From positions 1-16,365 of the forward strand of contig PWXL01000253.1 in assembly GCA_003561145.1 (NCBI GenBank): 16,365 bases of DNA, read 5' to 3'. Both the position numbers and the translations under genes were made by a program. The notes under the pieces were generated by a model. The model saw only the letters and a list, made by a program, of their open reading frames with translations. It did no database searches and was not told where the DNA came from. Positions 7,469 to 13,590 of the stretch are shown here, piece by piece; within the stretch, counting starts at the first letter, position 1; each line of letters begins with the position of its first letter. This stretch comes from Candidatus Atribacteria bacterium (GTDB lineage Bacteria; Atribacterota; Atribacteria; Atribacterales; Atribacteraceae).

Positions 7469-7568
7469 GGTACACCCCCTTTTCCATTGTTTCACTGTAG
7501 ATTCCCTGATTCATGCGGCCCCTCCATTTTTATAAATATGAAAAAGTATACCTCCCCCCGTACATGTT

Positions 7569-7621
7569 GTGAGTAGTGAGTCCTGAATAGTAGGCCGAGA
7601 CAATTATTTCTTACTTCTCAC
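7569..7621. repeat. Imperfect inverted repeat of GTGAGAA-type heptads in the radA-yacL gap
   Basis: On the plus strand GTGAGTAGTGAG (7569-7580) faces CTTACTTCTCAC (7610-7621); the reverse complement of the second arm, GTGAGAAGTAAG, matches the first at 10 of 12 positions. The arms are 29 bases apart. On the minus strand the heptad pattern extends beyond the arm (GATGAGA, AAGAAGA, GGTGAGA, AGTAAGA). Further copies of the same unit stand at the right end of the window (16353-16365). This looks like a decayed dispersed intergenic repeat or a miniature element; no target-site duplication or transposase is visible. The rest of the 194-base gap (7469-7662) is AT-rich and holds no convincing promoter, terminator or trace of disA. 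Confidence 0.45.
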
Positions 7622-7662
7622 CTCTTCTTTCTCATCTTATATTGAATTATATCACTTAATCC

Positions 7663-9036
7663 TTACAGTATGCCTTCTCCCAAAAGGGCTTCGGTGAGAT
7701 TTTTGTATCCAACTATCTCAATCTGTGGCATGAAAGAGGAATAATGATTTTTTTGGTGGTAATCGGACAAGACTACACGGGTTGCTCCGCTGCGAGCGGC
7801 CTCAGAAATACGCGAGTCAAACATGTATCCCGCGCGTATCTCTCCGTTCAAGCCCACCTCTCCCAGGTACACAGATTTGGGATCCATCCTTTTCTCCAGG
7901 CGGGAAGAAGCCAGGCTGAAACATACAGCCAGATCGGTAACCGTTTCATTGATCCGCATACCTCCTACAATATTCAGATAAATATCCTGCCGGCTGAATC
8001 GGACACGGGAACGTTTCTCCAATACGGCTACTAACAGTTGTAAGCGGTTAAAATCTATACCCAGGCTTATCCGCCTCGGTATCTCAAGTGAAGTAGGATT
8101 TACCAAAGACTGTATCTCTATGACCAGGGCTCGTTTTCCCTCTGCCAAGACAGTACGGGCCGTTCCGCTGTCTCCACCAGGATTTTCAGTTACAAAAAAC
8201 TGGGATGGATCAGCTAATTCAACTAATCCGCTTTCCCTCATCTCCAGTAATCCTACCTCCTGGGTAGAGCCAAAACGGTTTTTTACTCCTCTCAAAACAC
8301 GCAAAGGTTTCTGAGGTTCTCCCTCCAAATACATAACAACGTCCACCAGGTGTTCAAGCGTACGGGGGCCTGCAACCACTCCTTCCTTGGTCACATGACC
8401 AACCAGAAAAAAAGCGATGTTCCGCCGCTTCGCCACTTCCATAAAACGCACACTTAAACCACGTAGAAGAGCTATGCTGCCGGGAAGAAAACCTAAATCT
8501 TCCAGGGCTACGTTCTGTATGGAGTCCACCACTACGAGACGGGGAGATATTTCATCAACTGCGTGTATTATGTCATCATAGCTGTCGGTGGCTAAAAGAT
8601 AGAGGTTCGGTCTCTTGTTTACTTCCAGCCTCTGGATACGGATGTATAATTGGTTTAAGGATTCTTCGCTGCTGACATAGAGAACACGGGCTCCGGAGCG
8701 GGCAATCCCGGCTGCCAATTCGAGGAGAAGAGTGGATTTACCGATTCCAGGGTCGCCGCTTAACAGGGTGAGTGAACCTTCAACCACCCCTCCTCCAAGA
8801 ACCCTGTCAATTTCAGTAAAACCGGTAGCTATTCGACAGTCTGTTACGAGATCTTTCTCCGCTATGTCGCTCAGGCTCACTGCCTGTATCCGGGGTTTGG
8901 AAGAGGTTTGACCTTTTTTAGGAGAAGAAAGGCTTTGCTCGGTAAATGTATTCCATTCACCGCATTGTGGACAGCGTCCCATCCAGCTGGGAGTTGTATG
9001 CCCGCAATTTTTGCACACATGTACAGTTTTCACCAT
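7663..9036 (-). CDS. radA: DNA repair protein RadA (Sms)
   Basis: RecA-related ATPase/helicase that extends branches during homologous recombination and processes stalled forks. The 457 residues show all three parts. The N-terminal zinc finger has C8, C11, C22 and C25 (CKNCGH ... CPQCGEW). The RecA-like core has Walker A GDPGIGKST (94-102), Walker B-like LVVVDSIQN (167-175), and the RadA-specific KNRFG (252-256). The C-terminal Lon-protease-like domain begins about residue 285 and lacks a catalytic serine-lysine pair, as in the family. ATG at 9036 has GAGG eight bases upstream. A terminator after clpC and a TATAAT box at 9064-9069 suggest transcription separate from the heat-shock operon. In Bacillus the next gene is disA; here it is yacL after a 194-base gap. 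Confidence 0.97.
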   Translation of the reverse strand: MVKTVHVCKNCGHTTPSWMGRCPQCGEWNTFTEQSLSSPKKGQTSSKPRIQAVSLSDIAEKDLVTDCRIATGFTEIDRVLGGGVVEGSLTLLSGDPGIGKSTLLLELAAGIARSGARVLYVSSEESLNQLYIRIQRLEVNKRPNLYLLATDSYDDIIHAVDEISPRLVVVDSIQNVALEDLGFLPGSIALLRGLSVRFMEVAKRRNIAFFLVGHVTKEGVVAGPRTLEHLVDVVMYLEGEPQKPLRVLRGVKNRFGSTQEVGLLEMRESGLVELADPSQFFVTENPGGDSGTARTVLAEGKRALVIEIQSLVNPTSLEIPRRISLGIDFNRLQLLVAVLEKRSRVRFSRQDIYLNIVGGMRINETVTDLAVCFSLASSRLEKRMDPKSVYLGEVGLNGEIRAGYMFDSRISEAARSGATRVVLSDYHQKNHYSSFMPQIEIVGYKNLTEALLGEGIL

Positions 9037-9063
9037 TACTTCGCCTCTTTGTTTCTCCGCCTC

Positions 9064-9069
9064 ATTATA
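9064..9069 (-). promoter_or_regulatory. Probable -10 box of a radA promoter
   Basis: Minus-strand TATAAT lies just after the U-tract of the clpC terminator and 27 bases before the radA start codon, which would give a leader of roughly 20 bases. The region 17 bases upstream falls in the terminator stem and does not resemble TTGACA, so recognition would depend on the -10 element or an activator. Only the -10 match is seen; its use as a promoter is inferred. Confidence 0.4.
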
Positions 9070-9074
9070 TGCAC

Positions 9075-9103
9075 AAAAAAGCCGGGTCCGGGTGGACCCG
9101 GCT
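9075..9103 (-). terminator. Intrinsic terminator after clpC
   Basis: On the minus strand AGCCGGGTCC-ACCC-GGACCCGGCT forms a perfect 10-base-pair GC-rich stem with a four-base loop, followed directly by a run of T (plus-strand A at 9075-9080). It stands 35 bases after the clpC stop codon and before radA. This should end the ctsR-mcsA-mcsB-clpC transcript. Confidence 0.93.
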
Positions 9104-9138
9104 ACCTGGTTACGCTTGCCTGTATGTACCTCAACACA

Positions 9139-11616
9139 TCATTTCATTCGAACAGGTTCTTCGGACGAAAGCTCCATAGAAACAACACGGTTAAAACTGA
9201 GCGTGTCGCTTTCTCCCATTCCAACCAGGATACGGTCACCGGGACGGAATGTACCTTTCAAAATACGGTCAGAAACCGGGTCTTCTACCAACCGTTGTAT
9301 GGCTCGACGCAACGGTCTCGCTCCAAAGTTTGGATCATATCCCTCTCGGGCAATAAAACTTCGTGCCTCGGGAGTGAGTTCGATTTCCATTTCTTGATCT
9401 CTTAACCTGGCACAAGTTTCTTTCATCAGGAGCTCCACGATTGCTTCGATTTCTTCCTTTTGCAAGGGCTTGAACACAATAGTCTCATCTACGCGATTCA
9501 GGAATTCAGGGGTAAATGCGCGCTTGACTTCTTCCATCACATTGTGCTTGATTTCCTTGTACGGAACGCTGCCATCCCTCTTCTCTCCAAAACCAATTGA
9601 TGTTTGGGATGTAATAGTACGCGCACCCAGGTTCGAGGTCATTATGATAATGGTATTTTTAAAGTCCACTACCCGACCCTGGGCATCTGTCAAGCGTCCT
9701 TCCTCAAGGATCTGTAGCAATACATTGAATATTTCGGGGCTCGCCTTCTCGATTTCGTCAAACAGAACAACAGAATACGGCCTGCGACGTATTTTTTCAG
9801 TCAGTTGCCCTCCTTCATCATAACCAACGTAGCCGGGAGGAGAACCCACCAACCGGGATACATTAAACTTCTCCATGTATTCGGACATATCAAGCGTGAT
9901 CAGGGCATCTTCTTTGCCGAAAAGAAACTCGGCCAAAGCCTTGGCGAGTTCGGTTTTACCGACTCCTGAGGGTCCGAGAAAAATAAATGACCCCATCGGC
10001 CGGCGGGGATCTTTCAGGCCGGCTTTTGAGCGCCTTATAGCGCGGCTGATCGCTTGAATAGGTTCGTCTTGGCCAACCAGGCGCTTGTGAATTTCATCTT
10101 CCATGTGAACAAGCCGTTCCTTTTCTTCCATAGCCAATCGGGATACGGGAATGCCTGTCCAGTTGGCAACAACCGTCGCCATGTCTTCTTCGGTGACCAA
10201 CGGGCGCATCATGTCAACTTCCTGCAACCATTCTTTACGCCTGTCTTTATAGAGCCTCCGGTTCTGGTCTTCCAGGTCCCGCAGCCTGGCTGCTTCTTCG
10301 AAATCCTGCTGCTTCACCGAAATTTCCTTATTTTCACGGATATTTTCAATTTCTTCTTCGAGCTCTTTGAGCTCTTTAGGCAAAACCGTTGCCCGGAGCC
10401 GTACTTTACTTGAAGCCTCATCCATCACATCGATGGCCTTATCCGGGAGGTAGCGATCCGAGATGTAGCGCTGAGACAGCTTTGCAGCCGCTATGAGTGC
10501 GTCATCGGTTATTTCTACTCGGTGGTGCTCTTCGTATCCTTCCTTTATTCCTTTCAGGATTTCAATGGCAATCGGCACTTCAGGTTCATCCACGAAAACC
10601 GGTTGAAAACGCCGCTCTAAAGCAGAATCTTTCTCTATATACTTTCGGTACTCGGTTATGGTGGTGGCGCCAATGGCTTGCAGCTCGCCACGGGCCAGGG
10701 CAGGCTTTAAAATGTTTGCCGCGTCAATAGCCCCTTCTGCGGCTCCCGCCCCCACCAGTGTGTGCACCTCATCAATAAAAAGAATAATTTCCTTTGATTG
10801 TACAATCTCAGAGATAATCTTTTTTAAACGCTTTTCAAATTCACCACGGTACTTGGTACCAGCGACGATCGCGGCCAAATCAATGCTGACCACCCTTTTT
10901 CCTTTCAGGATTTCGTGCACTTCGCCACTCACTATTTCTTGTGCTAACCCCTCTACGATAGCGGTTTTGCCAACACCCGGTTCTCCTATAAGCACCGGGT
11001 TATTCTTGGTCCTGCGGCTGAGAATCTGAATAACTCTTTCGATTTCCTTTTCACGTCCGATGACGGGATCAAGTTTGCCCTTCCGGCAAAGAAAGGTCAG
11101 GTCACGGCTGAACTCGTCAAGTATTGGTGTCCGGCTTTCTTTTTTCGAGGGCGAACTTGCAGAGGATTGATCGTTTTGAGCACTTTCGTTCAAAATTTGG
11201 GAAAGTCTCATCCGTACTGTTTCAAGGTCAATTCCCAAACGCCTGAGAATCTGGGCACCTACGCCCTGACCTTCACGTAATATTCCTAAAAGAATGTGCT
11301 CGGTTCCCACGTAATTATGGCCCAGCCTGCGGGTTTCGTCCAAAGCGAGCTCCAACACCCTTTTTGCCCGTGAGGTGAAGGCTACTTCCGCCGTTCCCTG
11401 GTATTCATTATGCTCTATATACCCTTCAAGCTCATTCCGGACTGTTTCGACTGTCACATCAAGGCTATCGAGTATTTTGGCTGCAATGCCTTCCCTTTCA
11501 CGCAGCAAACCCAAGAGCAGATGCTCGGTGCCGATGTAATTATGCTTGAGACGAACAGCCTCGTCCTGCGCGAGTATTATTACTTTCCGTGCTCTTTCGG
11601 TATAACGTTCAAACAT
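9139..11616 (-). CDS. clpC: ATP-dependent Clp protease ATP-binding subunit ClpC
   Basis: AAA+ unfoldase that feeds proteins to ClpP. With the start at 11616 the protein has 825 residues and begins MFERYTERARKVI, the family N-terminus. Two Clp-N repeats (about 1-145) are followed by AAA-1 (Walker A GEPGVGKT 211-218, Walker B LFIDEVH near 280-286), a UVR-containing middle domain (about 430-465), and AAA-2 (Walker A GPSGVGKT 548-555, Walker B VVLFDEIEKA 616-625). The ClpP-docking tripeptide IGF is at 674-676. Both GTEH sites whose glutamates (E31, E106) bind phosphoarginine in Bacillus ClpC are present. The frame is open to a TTG at 11640, but GGGGAGGAG lies 7-9 bases before the ATG at 11616, so I prefer the latter. 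The start overlaps the mcsB stop by eight bases. An ATG-TAA pair just upstream overlaps the clpC ATG as TAATG. Confidence 0.97.
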   Translation of the reverse strand: MFERYTERARKVIILAQDEAVRLKHNYIGTEHLLLGLLREREGIAAKILDSLDVTVETVRNELEGYIEHNEYQGTAEVAFTSRAKRVLELALDETRRLGHNYVGTEHILLGILREGQGVGAQILRRLGIDLETVRMRLSQILNESAQNDQSSASSPSKKESRTPILDEFSRDLTFLCRKGKLDPVIGREKEIERVIQILSRRTKNNPVLIGEPGVGKTAIVEGLAQEIVSGEVHEILKGKRVVSIDLAAIVAGTKYRGEFEKRLKKIISEIVQSKEIILFIDEVHTLVGAGAAEGAIDAANILKPALARGELQAIGATTITEYRKYIEKDSALERRFQPVFVDEPEVPIAIEILKGIKEGYEEHHRVEITDDALIAAAKLSQRYISDRYLPDKAIDVMDEASSKVRLRATVLPKELKELEEEIENIRENKEISVKQQDFEEAARLRDLEDQNRRLYKDRRKEWLQEVDMMRPLVTEEDMATVVANWTGIPVSRLAMEEKERLVHMEDEIHKRLVGQDEPIQAISRAIRRSKAGLKDPRRPMGSFIFLGPSGVGKTELAKALAEFLFGKEDALITLDMSEYMEKFNVSRLVGSPPGYVGYDEGGQLTEKIRRRPYSVVLFDEIEKASPEIFNVLLQILEEGRLTDAQGRVVDFKNTIIIMTSNLGARTITSQTSIGFGEKRDGSVPYKEIKHNVMEEVKRAFTPEFLNRVDETIVFKPLQKEEIEAIVELLMKETCARLRDQEMEIELTPEARSFIAREGYDPNFGARPLRRAIQRLVEDPVSDRILKGTFRPGDRILVGMGESDTLSFNRVVSMELSSEEPVRMK

Positions 11617-12637
11617 TACATGACTCCTCCCCAGAAACAACTCCTAAGAAGTTCATTATTTTTACGCACTCGGTCCCGAGAGGGCGGTTGCGAACCGATA
11701 CTCTCCTTATGAGGTGCCGTAAATCTATAATATTCAAACCTTGGCGATGGGTGAATATTCCCTCTTGCCATGCAAGCGCCCACAGGGAAAGTAAACCTAG
11801 TATGTCCTTGCGTGAATAATCGTCTTTTTCCAATATTTTTTTATATCCTTCAATGATATTCTCTTCCAGTTTACGTCGTCGGTCAAGGGATTGAACCAGC
11901 GAATTACGCACCTGGCGCTCCCATTTCAGTAAACCGCGCCCCAAATTTTTTAAACTATCGAGAAGAGAACGTTCTGTCACCCCGAGAGTGAAGCGATTGG
12001 TAATATAAAAAACGTGCCCCCGGATTCCTGGATCTACAGAGTTTTTTTCAATAAAATACCCCTTATCCTGGAAAAGCTGCAATAAAGCCGATTCTCCGTA
12101 AAGAAAAGAAAGGGCGGGCAGGTGTATGCGGATACCCACCCGCATGCCTGTCCCGCAGTCCAGCGGGTCAGCTGTCAGGTAACCGAGATCGGGTTGGAAA
12201 GCATATTGCATATGCTTCTCCACGATATCATCCAAAAGGTTTACCCGCCAGTACGCCTGGTCAATGCGCAGCCCCGGTAAACAGGCAAATATCTTAAAAT
12301 GGTCTTGATCGTTTATGAGGATTCCCTGCTCTCGCCTGAGTATGAGGGAAGCACGTAACTTTTCCCTGAACAGCCTTTCCGAAATCAACCCTTCAGGAAC
12401 CAGTCTCTCAACGAAAGACCATGTGATATGATCAATATCTATAAAACGGTATCCCCGCCTGGCGAGTAACCTGCTGTGCACGTCCTTCATCCGTTTCAGA
12501 GTTTCTTCCTGCCATATTGAAGAAGCGTGAGAAGGAAACGGGACATTTTCCAGGCAGCGGTGAAGAACCACCTCGGAAGAAACAGCGATGGAATCGGTCT
12601 TCTTTCCAATAATTTTGCGTATAAGCCAGGAACTCAT
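11609..12637 (-). CDS. mcsB: McsB-like protein with degenerate arginine-kinase active site (putative pseudokinase)
   Basis: Position and fold identify the McsB (phosphagen-kinase-like) family: 342 residues against 363 in Bacillus, with recognisable FPSHASS, DHFKIFACLPGL, GYLTADPLDCGTGMR, HLPAL and ITNRFTLG segments. The active site is not conserved. Compared with B. subtilis McsB as I remember it, SSRIRLAR is SSEVVLHR (20-27), so two ATP-binding arginines are E22 and V24; NEEDH is NDQDH (109-113); the catalytic cysteine of SCPTNVGTG is D157 in ADPLDCGTG; the GEGS loop holding E212 is replaced by NSVDPG (199-204); and the C-terminal RDIRRA phosphoarginine pocket is missing. Kinase activity is therefore doubtful; a kinase-independent adaptor or CtsR-binding role is inferred. 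The frame is intact and tightly coupled: ATGA overlap with mcsA, AGGAGG ten bases before its ATG, and eight-base overlap with clpC. It is therefore unlikely to be a pseudogene. Confidence 0.85.
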   Translation of the reverse strand: MSSWLIRKIIGKKTDSIAVSSEVVLHRCLENVPFPSHASSIWQEETLKRMKDVHSRLLARRGYRFIDIDHITWSFVERLVPEGLISERLFREKLRASLILRREQGILINDQDHFKIFACLPGLRIDQAYWRVNLLDDIVEKHMQYAFQPDLGYLTADPLDCGTGMRVGIRIHLPALSFLYGESALLQLFQDKGYFIEKNSVDPGIRGHVFYITNRFTLGVTERSLLDSLKNLGRGLLKWERQVRNSLVQSLDRRRKLEENIIEGYKKILEKDDYSRKDILGLLSLWALAWQEGIFTHRQGLNIIDLRHLIRRVSVRNRPLGTECVKIMNFLGVVSGEESCNV

Positions 12638-12975
12638 TGGAACAGGGCCTCCTGAATCCTTTCCATCTTCTTCCTCAATTGTTCAGCCATTTCATAGTTT
12701 TGATCGGCAAGACACTGTTGATAATTTTTACGGACTTTCTGTAAGTCGTTTTCTAAAATTTTTTTTCTTGACCATCGTAACGGGAACTTTCCTTTATGAA
12801 CAGTTCCTTTCTGTGAAGAGTTCAGTATGGATTTCACCTTTTCAATAAAAGAAGTGTAACAACAGGGACATCCCAGAAAACGGTTTTCCCAGACATCAGC
12901 GAATGTCGTTTGGCAAAAACCGCAGCGGAAGCGATCTATTCTTTTATTTTTTCTACCTAAAAAGGGGTCTTGCAC
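12634..12975 (-). CDS. mcsA: McsA-like protein, short form with one zinc module and a UVR domain
   Basis: In Bacillus McsA (about 185 residues) binds zinc, activates McsB and modulates CtsR and ClpC. This version has 113 residues and lacks the N-terminal zinc module. What remains is the second module, C18, C21, C36 and C39 (CGFC ... CPCC, followed by YTSF), the HKGKFP stretch (about 60-66) matching HSGKIPKR, and a UVR coiled-coil motif (about 72-110, NYEMAEQLRKKMERIQ). Start is GTG at 12975, with GAGGA eight bases upstream. Only 58 bases separate it from the ctsR stop, so the missing module is not hidden upstream in another frame. It overlaps mcsB by ATGA. The shortened McsA accompanies a degenerate McsB, which suggests the pair changed together. 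The family call rests on the zinc and UVR motifs plus context. Confidence 0.85.
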   Translation of the reverse strand: MQDPFLGRKNKRIDRFRCGFCQTTFADVWENRFLGCPCCYTSFIEKVKSILNSSQKGTVHKGKFPLRWSRKKILENDLQKVRKNYQQCLADQNYEMAEQLRKKMERIQEALFQ

Positions 12976-13033
12976 GTGTGGTTCCTCAAAATGTCATTTT
13001 CCCGGCCGAATAAAAAAGTACTGTATGCCGGTC

Positions 13034-13525
13034 CTATTCGAGAAAGTCCATCCTCAAGACTTGCATCAACATCTCCTTTAAAATACTCGACCTGATGAGG
13101 TGTGTCTGTGAATGATCCTGTTGATTAACAGAACTCTGAATATTGTTCAAAGCTGTAACCATTGCCGCCTTCATCAACCGGGCTTCACGATTAGTAATAA
13201 AGCCTTCTCTTGCCAGCCAATTCACTATTCCCTCTACATCTGCCTCCTTGATCCCGGAAACCGCTTTCTCAAGGTAGGACACTACCGGTTCAAGCCTATC
13301 AATGGGTATACGTATTATCTTGACATATCCGCTCCCACCCCTTCTACTTTCTACGATAAAACCCCTGAAGACGTTAAAGCGAGTCGTTAAAACATAATTG
13401 ATCTGAGAAGGCGCACAATCAAATTCCTGTGCGATTCTGCCCCGCTGAATGACAATGGCACTGTTCGGTGAACTTTCAATAAGCTTAACCAGGTATTTTT
13501 CTATTGAATCACAGAGAGAAAACAT
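13034..13525 (-). CDS. ctsR: Transcriptional repressor CtsR
   Basis: Heat-sensitive repressor of class III stress genes (clp, its own operon). The 164 residues contain the winged helix-turn-helix, with PSQINYVLTTRF (39-50) as recognition region and the glycine-rich wing ESRRGGSGYVKIIRI (59-73), whose tip (R62, G63-G66) enters the minor groove and senses temperature in the family. The C-terminal dimerisation/ClpC-interaction domain has LAREGFITNREARLM. The frame is open upstream to 13630 inside lysS, but I start at 13525 because AAGGTGAG lies six bases upstream, the product then begins MFSLCDSIEKYL like known CtsR, and promoter and operator elements occupy the upstream part. Bacillus wings read RGGGGY; here it is RGGSGY. 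First gene of the ctsR-mcsA-mcsB-clpC operon; autoregulation is expected from the operator at 13544-13560. Confidence 0.95.
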   Translation of the reverse strand: MFSLCDSIEKYLVKLIESSPNSAIVIQRGRIAQEFDCAPSQINYVLTTRFNVFRGFIVESRRGGSGYVKIIRIPIDRLEPVVSYLEKAVSGIKEADVEGIVNWLAREGFITNREARLMKAAMVTALNNIQSSVNQQDHSQTHLIRSSILKEMLMQVLRMDFLE

Positions 13526-13543
13526 GGCACTCACCTTCTCGGT

Positions 13544-13560
13544 TTTGACCTTTACTGACA
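13544..13560 (-). promoter_or_regulatory. CtsR operator
   Basis: Minus-strand TGTCAGT-AAA-GGTCAAA fits the CtsR consensus RGTCAAA-NAN-RGTCAAA: the second heptamer is perfect, the first matches four of seven, and the three-base spacer has the central A. It begins two bases after the -10 box and so covers the expected transcription start, 18 bases before the ctsR start codon. This points to autorepression. Confidence 0.72.
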
Positions 13561-13562
13561 TT

Positions 13563-13590
13563 ATTATAACGGAAACCGAGCCTGTGTCAA
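13563..13590 (-). promoter_or_regulatory. Sigma-A promoter of the ctsR operon
   Basis: Both hexamers are perfect: TTGACA (13585-13590) and TATAAT (13563-13568), with a 16-base spacer. The -35 box overlaps the lysS stop codon. The match to the housekeeping consensus together with the adjoining CtsR operator suggests strong transcription that is held down by repression. Confidence 0.88.

Noticed and set aside
11617..11640. Upstream TTG start for ClpC
   Set aside because: The added residues do not belong to the conserved ClpC N-terminus, and they include the SD serving the ATG at 11616.
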